This document shows, piece after piece, positions 16,958-25,101 of a stretch of 64,000 nucleotides of DNA. The position numbers and the translations under genes were made by a program. The notes below the pieces were generated by a model. It ran no database searches. It was not told the DNA's origin and saw only the letters and a program-made list of their open reading frames with translations. Source of the stretch: Limisphaerales bacterium (GTDB lineage Bacteria; Verrucomicrobiota; Verrucomicrobiia; Limisphaerales; AAA164-E04); contig JAMASS010000004.1 in the NCBI GenBank assembly GCA_024761205.1, positions 434,001 through 498,000 on the forward strand, in the 5' to 3' direction. Position 1 is the first letter of the stretch; the number at the start of each line of letters is the position of its first letter.

Positions 16958-17619
16958 TGCAGCCCGATGATCTCTGGCGCTGCTACCCGATATTGTATCA
17001 CATAGCTTGGGGCGGCAGTTGGTCGAGCATCAAGAAGCATGGGTTGCTGTCAACCAAGATGTTGCTGCGGTCGTACGGCAAAAACGAAGAAGAAATCGCA
17101 GAGCTAACTCAGGCCCGGCGAGGGCACTGGATCGAGATCGGCTGTCCGGGATGCCCGCGGGCAGTGCTACGAGACCAGAAGCCTTTGACCGATGAGGGGC
17201 TCAGAAGAGCGCTTCCAGACTCCGTTAAGCCGTGGCAGTGGTACGACCTCATCAACTCAATGGTGTTCTTCTGGCCGACGAAGGAGCGACTCAAGACGAT
17301 GCTCTCGGCATCGGCATACGGGAATGTAAGACATGATGTGCTGATCGTTTGCACCGAAACTTTGGTGAAATTGGAAGAACCCAATATTCGGCTCTCGCGA
17401 ATGAATAGTGGGTGCACGAGGCCCTTCGCCCATTCAAGAGATTTGGGTCTGTTCAAGAGTTTCGAGGACTACCCGTTCGAGACCAGGCTGCAACGATATG
17501 GAAGAGAACGAGCAGTAGCCGAAGTTTGCGTAGTAGGACAGGTCGATCCAATTCGAGAGGCCGTCATTGACGTGAAGCGTGGGCGGGCGGATGAGATCTT
17601 GAAGAAGTTGGGGTGTTGA
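16957..17619 (+). CDS. DUF7002-type, ADP-ribosyltransferase-like protein
   Basis: A 220-residue protein starting at ATG 16957, which overlaps the stop of the kinase/PurZ-like gene (TAATG) and follows GGAGG. The N-terminus YPILYHIAWGGSW, then SIKKHGLLST, matches proteins I recall as DUF7002 and has the 'YH...G-W-SI-HGL' beginning of DarT/PARP-like ADP-ribosyltransferases. Later marks are RAVLRDQKPLTDEGL, NSMVFFWPTKERL, HDVLIVCTETL and the turn RMNSGCTRPF. No signal peptide or membrane segment. Placed with a macro-domain protein, it may be the modifying toxin or effector of the cassette; the ART link is from motif memory and needs a profile search. Confidence 0.75.
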   Translation: MQPDDLWRCYPILYHIAWGGSWSSIKKHGLLSTKMLLRSYGKNEEEIAELTQARRGHWIEIGCPGCPRAVLRDQKPLTDEGLRRALPDSVKPWQWYDLINSMVFFWPTKERLKTMLSASAYGNVRHDVLIVCTETLVKLEEPNIRLSRMNSGCTRPFAHSRDLGLFKSFEDYPFETRLQRYGRERAVAEVCVVGQVDPIREAVIDVKRGRADEILKKLGC

Positions 17620-17639
17620 AGGGAACAGCCGAAGGTCCG

Positions 17640-18040
17640 CAAGGCGATAAGTCAACCTGCAAGGATCGTTGGAGACAGGTTCCAAGTGTCGGCATGATGC
17701 TGTACCAGAACGGCTTGTGCCATGAGTGGCTGGCCAGCTAGGCGCCGCTCGACCTGATCGTCACCCTGGACGGTGCTACCAGCGATATCTACTCGGCTTT
17801 CTTGGTCGAGGATGAAGGCACCACATCCACCTTCTGCGGACTCAAGCAGGTGTTCGCGGAGCATGACCTGCCCGGTGCGCTCTACACCGATCGTGGCAGC
17901 CACTACTTCCACACATCCGAAGCTGGCGGCAAGGTGGACAAGGGCGAACGTACGCAGGTGGGTCGCACCCTGCATCAGCTCAGCATCGAACACATCGCAG
18001 CCTACTCACCCGAAGCCCGTGGCCGCTTCGTCTGGAGCAC
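17640..18040 (+). pseudogene. ISNCY-type transposase/integrase-core relic
   Basis: Bases 17690-18035 translate to the middle of an ISNCY-family DDE transposase: a first catalytic Asp in DLIVTLDGATSDIYSAF, the second in LYTDRGSHYFHT, then GGKVDKGERTQVGR and IEHIAAYSPEARGRF. A TAG at 17739-17741 interrupts the frame just before the first motif, and the sequence ends before the catalytic Glu of the usual SERxFxTHQ segment. No N-terminal helix-turn-helix and no clear terminal inverted repeats remain. It is dead and probably marks an old insertion that helped build the island. Confidence 0.8.
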
Positions 18041-18047
18041 CGACTGC

Positions 18048-18114
18048 CATGTATGCTCATAGCATACATGTATCGAATGTCCTGGAAACCACCGTATGTC
18101 GACAGCATACGGTG
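18048..18114. repeat. Cluster of two near-perfect hairpins (GTATGC-type)
   Basis: First hairpin 18048-18070: arms CATGTATGCT and AGCATACATG, 10 bp, perfect, three-base loop. Second 18090-18114: arms CACCGTATG and CATACGGTG, 9 bp, loop TCGACAG. Both share the GTATG/CATAC core, and a further AGCATAC occurs near 18160. A third smaller hairpin (CCTTGG-GAT-CCAAGG) follows at 18126-18140. None has a T-run, so they are not simple terminators; they may be recombination or protein-binding sites left by a mobile element. Confidence 0.7.
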
Positions 18115-18140
18115 CGGCGCAAGTCCTTGGGATCCAAGGG

Positions 18141-18752
18141 ACCTGGCCGCGAGTCCGAGAGCATACACTCGGCCCAACACCTCTCAGGCAGTTTCTGGCG
18201 CTGCCTGCGCGGGAGACCGCACGACAAGCGCGCGCATGGCATTGAGACGTGGGGTGTGAGGGTAAAGCCGCTTTGCGGTCTGGAGGGCTAGCATCGTGCA
18301 GCGATTTTCGTGGATCAATCAGTGACGGCGACGTCGGCAGGCGGAAGCCGCCGCGGCGATTGAGCGGGCGGCAGTGCGGCGACGGGCGGCTGATGCAGTA
18401 TCGCCCGAGCCACTGCACCGGATCGTGACGCGCTGGAAGAAAACGGGCCGCGCTGTGTCTCGATTCCATTCATGCAGGAGTGTGTCATGGCCTATCGGGG
18501 CCCAGCGATCCCGTCTTCGAGACAGCGTTTACTGCTGCAATGAGACTGGTGCGCACTCAAGTGCCTGTGGCAACGACTGACAACTGGGCGACTGCAGGCC
18601 TATGAGATGTTCTTCCCCGGATTCCCAAGTTCCAAACGCATCATGCCGCATCATCCGTTATGTCCTTTGGAGATGGCGAACCTCAACGCATCAGAACCAT
18701 TTCTTACGAACTGCACTCCACAAGTGTCCATCCATTGGCTATACTGTCCGAC
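18141..18752. other. Non-coding stretch between hairpins and the first RM locus
   Basis: Several short open frames exist in all directions but none has a ribosome-binding site plus recognisable content. The segment 18290-18450 is Arg/Ala-rich in translation and may be decayed transposon sequence. A TATACT box at 18740-18745, eight bases before the RHH gene start, could be part of its promoter, although I cannot place a good -35. Confidence 0.35.
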
Positions 18753-18920
18753 ATGAAAGACACCGGGATACGCATCGGGGTCCAGCGTGATCTCCACGAG
18801 CGCTTCCAGCTTGTCTGTCAAGCTCAGGACAGGCCCGCAGATCAGGTGCTTCGAGAGTTCATGCAGACCTATGTCGACGAGCCTGAGGCGAGTTTCGTTC
18901 CCAAGGCGAAGGGCAGATGA
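18753..18920 (+). CDS. Small ribbon-helix-helix protein
   Basis: A 55-residue protein: MKDTGIRIGVQRDLHERF, then LVCQAQDRPADQVLREFMQTYV, the strand-helix-helix pattern of RHH/CopG-type regulators and antitoxins, and a basic C-terminus. I start at ATG 18753; the open frame runs back to 18660 without family similarity. Its stop is four bases before the hsdR1 start, so it may regulate the restriction locus. A similar small DNA-binding gene sits just before hsdS2 in the second locus. Confidence 0.72.
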   Translation: MKDTGIRIGVQRDLHERFQLVCQAQDRPADQVLREFMQTYVDEPEASFVPKAKGR

Positions 18921-18924
18921 ACCG

Positions 18925-21693
18925 ATGCCGAATGCCAATCGCACCCCCGAGCAAACAGCGAGGGAAATCATCGACGGCAAGCTGTCGGAAGCAGGCTGGC
19001 GGATTCAGGACACGGGAAAGATCAATTTCAGCGCCGGCCCTGGAATTGCCGTTCGTGAGTACCAGACGGCTATCGGCCCCGCGGACTATGTTCTCTTCAT
19101 CGGCAAAAAGCCCATGGGCGTTATTGAGGCCAAGCCGGAGAACTGGGGCCACAAGATCACGACGGTCGAGAAGCAATCCGGCGGTTACGCGACGGCCAAG
19201 CTGAAGTGGGTGCGGGATAACGATTCTCTGCCGTTCATCTACGAAAGCACGGGAGAACTCACCCGCTTCACCGACGAACGCGACCCCAGGCCCCGCTCAC
19301 GGGAGGTATTCAGCTTCCATCGGCCAGAGACGATGCAAGAGTGGCTCAGCAAGACGGTTACCCTTCGCACTCGGCTTCAGGATTTGCCAGCCCTGGATAC
19401 CACAGGGTTGCGAGCCTGCCAGATCAACGCTATCAGGAACCTGGAAGCGTCCTTCAAGGACGACCGCCCGCGCGCGCTCATTCAGATGGCAACCGGCTCG
19501 GGCAAGACCTACACTGCCATCACCGCGATCTACCGGCTGCTCAAACACGCCGGCGCCAAACGCATCCTGTTCCTGGTGGACACCAGGAATCTGGGCGAGC
19601 AGGCCGAGCAGGAGTTCATGGCCTATGTGCCCAGCGACGACAACCGCAAGTTCACGGAACTCTACAACGTCCAGCGCCTTCGATCGTCCTTTGTCGCCAA
19701 GGATAGCCAAGTCTGCATCAGCACCATCCAGCGGATGTATTCGCTCTTGAAGGATCAGGAGATGGACGAAGGCGCCGAGGAGATTCACCCGGCGGAGCAG
19801 GCGTTACGGAGGGAACCGATGCCCGTCGTCTACAGCGCCAAGGTTCCTCCCGAATTCTTCGACTTCATCATCATCGACGAATGCCACCGCTCCATCTACA
19901 ACCTCTGGCGCCAGGTTCTGGAGTATTTCGACGCCTGCCTGATCGGCCTGACCGCCACCCCGGACAACCGCACCTATGGGTTCTTCAAGAAGAATGTGGT
20001 CAGCGAGTACGTCCATGAGCAGGCCGTCGCCGACGGCGTCAACGTCGGCAACGAAATCTACGTCATCGACACGGAGAAGACCCACCATGGCGGCCAACTG
20101 AAAGCAGGCCAGCAGGTGGAAAAGCGCGAGCGTTTGACGCGCCGAAAACGCTGGGAAATCCAGGAAGAGCACGCTGACTACGCCGCCAGCCAACTCGACC
20201 GCTCCGTCGTCAACCCCGACCAGATTCGCACTGTCCTGCGCGCTTTCCGCGACAAGCTACCGGAGATATTTCCGGGCCGGGGCGAAGTGCCGAAAACGCT
20301 GATTTTCGCCAAGACCGACAGCCATGCCGACGACATCATCCAGACCGTGCGCGAGGAATTCGCCGAAGGCAACGAATTCTGCAAGAAGGTCACCTACAGG
20401 ATTCAGGAAGACCCCAAGTCCGTCCTCGCCCAGTTTCGCAACGACTACAATCCGCGCATCGCCGTGACCGTGGACATGATCGCCACCGGCACCGACGTCA
20501 AGCCGCTTGAGTGCCTGCTTTTCATGCGCGACGTGAAGAGCCGCAATTACTTTGAGCAGATGAAGGGCCGCGGCACGCGCACCCTCGACTATGACGACCT
20601 GAAGAAGGTCTCGCCGTCCGCCGCGACCGCCAAGACGCACTATGTGATCGTCGATGCCATCGGCGTCACCAAGTCGATCAAGACGGACACTCAACCGCTT
20701 ATCACCAAACCTTCGGCGTCGCTCAAGGATCTCGCCATGAGCGTGATGATGGGCGTTTGCGACGAGGACACGGTCAGTTCCCTGGCGGGCCGTCTCGCCC
20801 GGCTGAACCGGCAACTCGGCGACCGGGACCAGGAACGCATCAAGAAACAGGCCGGCGGCGTTGAACTCACCGACATCGTCGGCGATCTGTTGTCCGCCAT
20901 CGACCCGGACCGCATTGAGGCGAAAGCGCGGGAAATCGAGCCGGTACCCGACAACGATACCGAACCGTCCCCAGGCGCTCGCGGGAAAGCCCAGGAGCAG
21001 TTGGTCAACAGCGCCGCCGCCGTCTTCAACGGGGAACTGGTTGAACTGATCGATTCGATTCGCCGGGACAAGGAACAGACCATCGACCACGACGGCCTGG
21101 ACACCGTGCTTCGTGCCGAGTGGGCGGACGACGCGCAGGAAAACGCCCAGGCCACGGCGCAGTTATTCGAGCAATACCTGGAAGCCAACCGCGACGAGAT
21201 TGAGGCCCTGGCCATCTTCTACGATCAGCCGCACCGCCGCCGCGAACTGACCTTCGCCATGATCCAGGAGGTCTGCGACAGATTGAAGGGCGACCAGCCA
21301 AGCCTCGCCCCCTTACGAGTCTGGCAGGCCTACACCCTGCTTGACGGCTACAAGGGGCGGCAACCTGTATCTGAATTGACCGCGCTGATGGCGTTGGTCC
21401 GTCGCGTTTGCGGCCTTGATGCGACGATTGCGCCCTATGCGGAAACCGTGCGACGCAACTTCCAGAACTGGATCATGGCCCGCCACAGCGGCGCGGGGGA
21501 GAAGTTCAACCAAGAGCAGATGGACTGGCTGCACATGATCCGCGACCACATCATCACTTCCTTCCATCTGGAGCGAGACGATCTGGACATGGCCCCGTTC
21601 GACGGCAAAGGCGGCATGGGGCGGATGTATCAGCTATTCGGCGAACAGATGGATATGGTGATCGATGAGTTGAACGAGGCGTTGGCGGCGTAA
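18925..21693 (+). CDS. hsdR: Type I restriction enzyme, R (motor/nuclease) subunit
   Basis: A 922-residue HsdR of the EcoEI/EcoKI-like kind. The N-terminal PD-(D/E)xK nuclease is seen as GPADYVLFIGKKPMGVIEAK (Asp54, Glu68, Lys70). The SF2 motor follows: Walker A ATGSGKT at 189-195, DECH in FIIIDECHRSIYNLW, motif III GLTATPD, and motif VI near GRGTRT. The C-terminus carries the EcoEI-type helical domain. I start at ATG 18925; the frame is open upstream to 18787 through the RHH gene. HsdR translocates DNA and cuts far from the site when HsdM/HsdS meet unmethylated DNA. It appears intact, though its partner genes are separated from it by a toxin-antitoxin insert. Confidence 0.95.
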   Translation: MPNANRTPEQTAREIIDGKLSEAGWRIQDTGKINFSAGPGIAVREYQTAIGPADYVLFIGKKPMGVIEAKPENWGHKITTVEKQSGGYATAKLKWVRDNDSLPFIYESTGELTRFTDERDPRPRSREVFSFHRPETMQEWLSKTVTLRTRLQDLPALDTTGLRACQINAIRNLEASFKDDRPRALIQMATGSGKTYTAITAIYRLLKHAGAKRILFLVDTRNLGEQAEQEFMAYVPSDDNRKFTELYNVQRLRSSFVAKDSQVCISTIQRMYSLLKDQEMDEGAEEIHPAEQALRREPMPVVYSAKVPPEFFDFIIIDECHRSIYNLWRQVLEYFDACLIGLTATPDNRTYGFFKKNVVSEYVHEQAVADGVNVGNEIYVIDTEKTHHGGQLKAGQQVEKRERLTRRKRWEIQEEHADYAASQLDRSVVNPDQIRTVLRAFRDKLPEIFPGRGEVPKTLIFAKTDSHADDIIQTVREEFAEGNEFCKKVTYRIQEDPKSVLAQFRNDYNPRIAVTVDMIATGTDVKPLECLLFMRDVKSRNYFEQMKGRGTRTLDYDDLKKVSPSAATAKTHYVIVDAIGVTKSIKTDTQPLITKPSASLKDLAMSVMMGVCDEDTVSSLAGRLARLNRQLGDRDQERIKKQAGGVELTDIVGDLLSAIDPDRIEAKAREIEPVPDNDTEPSPGARGKAQEQLVNSAAAVFNGELVELIDSIRRDKEQTIDHDGLDTVLRAEWADDAQENAQATAQLFEQYLEANRDEIEALAIFYDQPHRRRELTFAMIQEVCDRLKGDQPSLAPLRVWQAYTLLDGYKGRQPVSELTALMALVRRVCGLDATIAPYAETVRRNFQNWIMARHSGAGEKFNQEQMDWLHMIRDHIITSFHLERDDLDMAPFDGKGGMGRMYQLFGEQMDMVIDELNEALAA

Positions 21694-21789
21694 CGCCGGC
21701 CATGGCGGGGAGGCAGCCGAAACGCCGTTACTGGTCTAGATTTGTAGACCAGTCTTATACTCAGGTCAGGGAATCGGGCCAGGAAAAGC

Positions 21790-22047
21790 ATGAAAGTCAC
21801 CAGAGTCACAGCATACGAAAGCAAAACCAGGCAGGCGGAAATTTTCCGGCGCGCGGCGGCCGGTGAAACGATCATCGTCACCAACAACGGCGTGCCCCAG
21901 GTGGAAATCCGCAGGGCAACGACGAGCGATGCAAGCATAGCCGGCGCCATCAAGGAGTTGGCCGCCTTGCAGAAAACGCAATTGGCCGCTGCCGTGGGCG
22001 GTGGCCAGGGGGAATTGCGTCGGCTATTGGAGGAAGAGCGCGACTGA
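21790..22047 (+). CDS. Phd/YefM-like antitoxin (orphan)
   Basis: An 85-residue protein beginning MKVTRVTAYESKTR and containing AAAGETIIVTNNGVPQVEI, the usual Phd/YefM N-terminal fold that binds the operator; the C-terminal part (IAGAIKELAALQK and the acidic end) would clasp a toxin. Its stop overlaps an ATG (22047) whose product looks like the first codons of a PIN toxin that is then lost, so the antitoxin is probably left without a partner. Spacing of about 97 bases from hsdR leaves room for a promoter. Confidence 0.78.
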   Translation: MKVTRVTAYESKTRQAEIFRRAAAGETIIVTNNGVPQVEIRRATTSDASIAGAIKELAALQKTQLAAAVGGGQGELRRLLEEERD

Positions 22048-22106
22048 TGGCCAGGGAGAACATTGTTCTGGACAACAGAATCGCCATTGCGCTTGGCGTA
22101 AATTGT
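22047..22106 (+). pseudogene. N-terminal stub of a PIN-domain toxin
   Basis: The ATG at 22047 overlaps the stop of the first antitoxin, as toxin genes do, and the product starts MARENIVLDNRIAIALG. This fits the first strand and helix of a PIN nuclease (…IVLDTNxxIAL), with Asn where Thr-Asn usually follows the Asp. After about 16 codons the similarity ends and the second toxin-antitoxin pair begins. Low-length evidence, so only moderate confidence. Confidence 0.45.
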
Positions 22107-22170
22107 GGTCAGAATGGTCAGATAAGCTGCGAGGACGAAAAGCCCCGGAACGGCAGTCGCGGGAGGAAAA

Positions 22171-22419
22171 TTGAAGAACTGGCAGGTGCAACAGGCAAAA
22201 GCGCGTTTCAGCGCCTTGGTGCGCAGCGCCGAGGTGGACGGGCCACAAACGATTACCATCCACGGGCGGCGAGCGGCGGTCGTCCTTTCCGCGAACGACT
22301 ATGACCGCCTGCAACGCCGGCAATCTTCGACGGCGGAGTTTCTGCAAGCCTCTTCCCAAGTGGGCGTGGACCTTGATATCCAGCGCGACCAGGCGCCGCC
22401 ACGCAGCCTCGACCTGTGA
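22171..22419 (+). CDS. Phd/YefM-family antitoxin
   Basis: An 82-residue antitoxin: MKNWQVQQAKARFSALVRSA is the classic Phd N-terminus and TITIHGRRAAVVLSANDYDRL the following strands and helix. The C-terminal part (TAEFLQASSQVGVDLDIQRD) should neutralise the PIN toxin. Its stop TGA overlaps the toxin start in GTGA (22416-22419), so the two are translationally coupled. Complexes of this type repress their own promoter. Confidence 0.88.
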   Translation: MKNWQVQQAKARFSALVRSAEVDGPQTITIHGRRAAVVLSANDYDRLQRRQSSTAEFLQASSQVGVDLDIQRDQAPPRSLDL

Positions 22420-22832
22420 GCTTTCTGGTCGACACATGCGCGTTATCGGAATTGCTCAGGCCGCGGCCCTCCCCCCGCGTTACCGAATGGTTCCTCGCGA
22501 CGCCGCAAACCACCCTGTTCGTCAGCGTCCTGACCCTGGGCGAGATCCGAAAAGGGGTGGCCATGCTCGGCAAGGGCCGCAGCTGGGCGCAACTCACCGC
22601 ATGGCTGGAAACAGAATTGTCCGCCTGGGCCGAAGATCGCATCCTCCCGATTGACGCCGGCGTAGCGGACACCTGGGGCCGCCTCGTAGCCCAGACGCCG
22701 AGCATCCCGGCCATCGACAGCCTGATTGCCGCCACCGCGCTGCACCACCGCCTCGCGGTCGTTACCCGCAACGAGACGGACTTCGCGGATACGGGCGTGG
22801 AGGTGGTGAATCCGTGGGAGGGTTGGGGGTGA
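22416..22832 (+). CDS. PIN-domain toxin, FitB/VapC type
   Basis: A 138-residue PIN ribonuclease. The first acidic residue is Asp6 in FLVDTCALSELLRP, the second Glu43 in VLTLGEIRKGV, and IPAIDSLIAATALHHRLAVVTRNETDF supplies the remaining acidic/Asn residues near the C-terminus. PIN toxins cleave RNA when not held by the antitoxin. It starts at GTG 22416 within the antitoxin stop. The final PWEGWG is typical of the FitB subgroup. Immediately after its stop lies a relic of an hsdR 3' end, showing that this pair was inserted into the restriction operon. Confidence 0.9.
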   Translation: MSFLVDTCALSELLRPRPSPRVTEWFLATPQTTLFVSVLTLGEIRKGVAMLGKGRSWAQLTAWLETELSAWAEDRILPIDAGVADTWGRLVAQTPSIPAIDSLIAATALHHRLAVVTRNETDFADTGVEVVNPWEGWG

Positions 22833-22835
22833 TTC

Positions 22836-22892
22836 AGCTTTTGGGGAACGGACAGTATGTTTGATGAATTGCATGAGGTGTTGGCAGCGTGA
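22836..22892 (+). pseudogene. Relic of an hsdR 3' end between the toxin and hsdS
   Basis: The sequence from CAGCTTTTGGGGAACGG onward matches the last 50 or so bases of hsdR at 21633-21693. The final frame translates to MFDELHEVLAA and a stop, against MVIDELNEALAA at the end of HsdR; about 25 of the last 33 bases are identical. Its TGA overlaps the GTG start of hsdS (GTGA at 22889-22892), so this is probably the original coupled hsdR-hsdS junction. Confidence 0.75.
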
Positions 22893-24442
22893 GCATGCAA
22901 GCCGAGGAGAAGCGACTTCCCAAAGGATGGCTTCATGCTCCGCTCGGGCAAACCATCCAGCCTCGCGGCGAAAAAGTATCCCCCTCTGAGCACCCTGATG
23001 ACAGGTTTATTGGCATGGACCATGTCGAGAGTCACTCGACAAAAATCTTGGGGTCTCTTCCAGCATCCTCCATGAAAAGCAGTGCAGCCCGTTTCCGCAG
23101 CGGGGATGTTCTTTACGGTAGGTTGCGGCCCTATCTAAACAAGGTAGCGCAACCGAATTTTGATGGTCTTGCTTCTGCCGAATTCATCGTGTTTCCAGAT
23201 ACGAAACTGATCTATAGCTGCTTCCTTAAACACCGATTGAACGCAGCCGATTTCGTCAGTTTCGCCAGCCACCTCAATGAAGGGGACCGCCCTCGTGTGA
23301 ACTTTGACCAGATCGGCGAGTTCATGATGCTAATCCCGCCTCTGCAAGAACAACACCGCATCGTCACCAAGATTGAGGAACTGTTTGCCGAGCTGGACAA
23401 GGGCGTGGAGAGCCTGAAGAAGGCCCGCGAACAACTCAAGGTCTACCGCCAAGCCGTGCTCAAACACGCTTTCGAAGGCAAACTCACCGCGCAATGGCGC
23501 GAAGAAAACAAGGACAAACTCGAAACGCCCGAGCAACTACTCGCCCGCATCAAGCAAGAGCGGGAGGCGCGCTACGAACAGCAGCTTGAGGAATGGAACG
23601 CCGAGGTTCGGGCCTGGGAGAAAAACGCGAAAATTGGCAGGAAGGCTACCAAACCATCCGGGTTCAAAATGCCAGTTCCAATTGCGCAGAGCGAATTGGC
23701 CAAACTCCCGGACATTCCATCGTCGTGGCAGTACGTCCGACTATCAGAAATCGCTCGAGTTGGCTCAGGAAAGTCAGTAAGCAGGTCACGCAAATTAGCC
23801 GATCCCATTGAGGTTCCCTATCTGAGGGTAGCCAATGTTCAGCGTGGCAAGCTTGATCTTTCGATGACCAAGTCCATGAAAATCGAGCGTTCTCAACTGG
23901 TCGGACTTGCGCTTCGACGTTGGGACGTTCTGTTTAACGAGGGAGGAGACCGTGACAAGCTTGGCAGAGGCTGGGTGTGGGAGTCGCAGATCGAGCCGTG
24001 CGTTACGCAAAACCACGTATTTCGTGCAAGCCCGTTTCTTGAGTCTTTCCAACACTCCAAGTGGATTTCGCACTGGGGCAACACCTTGGGCCAACTGTAC
24101 TTTGAAGCGCAGGGGAAACAGACGACAAACCTCGCATCAATCAATAAGACAGTACTCAGCAAGTTTCCTATCCCCTTGGCGCCGATTGCGGAACAAGAGG
24201 AGATTCTCCGAAGAGTCGAAAGCCAAACGGCGACTATCGATCACCTAGAACACAAGGTTGCGAAATCTCTTGAACAGATGAACGCCTTGCGACAATCAAT
24301 TTTAAAAAAAGCCTTCTCCGGCCAACTCGTCCCCCAAGACCCCAACGACGAACCAGCCTCCAAACTGCTTGAATGCATCAAGGCCGAAAAGGCCAACGAT
24401 AAGTCGCCACAAAGGAGCCGACGAGGCAAAACACCCGCATGA
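22889..24442 (+). CDS. hsdS: Type I restriction-modification, S (specificity) subunit
   Basis: A 517-residue HsdS with two target-recognition domains. TRD1 covers about residues 10-170; the central conserved coil is marked by PPLQEQHRIVTKIEELF and the helix from 170 to 250; TRD2 begins near LPDIPSSWQYVRLSEIARVGSG and the distal conserved region PIAEQEEILRRVESQ closes it. HsdS binds the two half-sites and positions two HsdM. Start is GTG 22889, coupled to an hsdR-like stop, or ATG 22895 two codons on. The stop overlaps the next gene (ATGA at 24439). Frame is intact, so the locus can be active with hsdM and hsdR. Confidence 0.94.
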   Translation: MSMQAEEKRLPKGWLHAPLGQTIQPRGEKVSPSEHPDDRFIGMDHVESHSTKILGSLPASSMKSSAARFRSGDVLYGRLRPYLNKVAQPNFDGLASAEFIVFPDTKLIYSCFLKHRLNAADFVSFASHLNEGDRPRVNFDQIGEFMMLIPPLQEQHRIVTKIEELFAELDKGVESLKKAREQLKVYRQAVLKHAFEGKLTAQWREENKDKLETPEQLLARIKQEREARYEQQLEEWNAEVRAWEKNAKIGRKATKPSGFKMPVPIAQSELAKLPDIPSSWQYVRLSEIARVGSGKSVSRSRKLADPIEVPYLRVANVQRGKLDLSMTKSMKIERSQLVGLALRRWDVLFNEGGDRDKLGRGWVWESQIEPCVTQNHVFRASPFLESFQHSKWISHWGNTLGQLYFEAQGKQTTNLASINKTVLSKFPIPLAPIAEQEEILRRVESQTATIDHLEHKVAKSLEQMNALRQSILKKAFSGQLVPQDPNDEPASKLLECIKAEKANDKSPQRSRRGKTPA

Positions 24443-25101
24443 CCATTAAACTCTCCATCGCTTTTGACAGCCTGTTCCGCCAACGTGCCGCTGAGATCGA
24501 GCGCACCGGGTATCCTGAGGTTCAAATCAATGTCGTTTGGTCTGCGCCCGGCGCTGAAAGCGAGCGGGTGATGGAGAACGAGTTCAAGGGGTTGCTGCCC
24601 TTCGTTCTTCACGATGCCATCAACCACATCGGAAGGATCTATCTCACGCAAACGGTCATCAAGACTGGGGGTACTCCCCGGGTGAGGCGATTCTGGAACT
24701 TTTCCATCGACGCGATCAAGGAAGCCCTGATTAACGCGATCTTTCATCAATCATATGAGGAGCCGACGCCGGTCGAGGTACAGGTCACTCGACGGGAAAT
24801 ATCGATCTTGAGCTTTCCCGGCCCCGACCCGTCCATCCGCATGGAAGACGTGCAGGCGGGACGCGCCGTCAGCCTCCCCCACCGAAACCACCGTATCGGG
24901 GAAATTCTCAAGGAACTCGACCTGGCCGAGGGCCGCTCAACAGGAATCCCGAAGATGCTGGAGGCTGTGCGAAAGAATGGTTCTCCCGTTCCGATCTTCG
25001 AAAGCGATGAACGCCGGACATGGTTTCTGGTCCGTCTCCCGGTGCATGAACAAACATGTCCCGGGCCGGGCGAGTCTGAAACTGTGGAAATCTCTACATG
25101 A
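24439..25101 (+). CDS. C-terminal fragment of a Schlafen/AlbA-type ATP-binding protein
   Basis: A 220-residue protein matching only the second half of the 'RecG-like / divergent AAA_4' proteins. It has a GHKL-type (HATPase_c_4) fold: the N-box in IKEALINAIFHQSYEE, SFPGPDPSI, and the G-box in LAEGRSTGIPKMLEA, ending YFLVRLPVHE-like. The N-terminal AlbA/Schlafen nuclease-like domain of full-length members is missing. Overlapping ATGA junctions on both sides (24439, 25098) tie it into the hsdS-hsdM message, which suggests it is translated and perhaps kept as an operon member, but it may equally be a remnant. Function unknown. Confidence 0.75.
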   Translation: MTIKLSIAFDSLFRQRAAEIERTGYPEVQINVVWSAPGAESERVMENEFKGLLPFVLHDAINHIGRIYLTQTVIKTGGTPRVRRFWNFSIDAIKEALINAIFHQSYEEPTPVEVQVTRREISILSFPGPDPSIRMEDVQAGRAVSLPHRNHRIGEILKELDLAEGRSTGIPKMLEAVRKNGSPVPIFESDERRTWFLVRLPVHEQTCPGPGESETVEIST

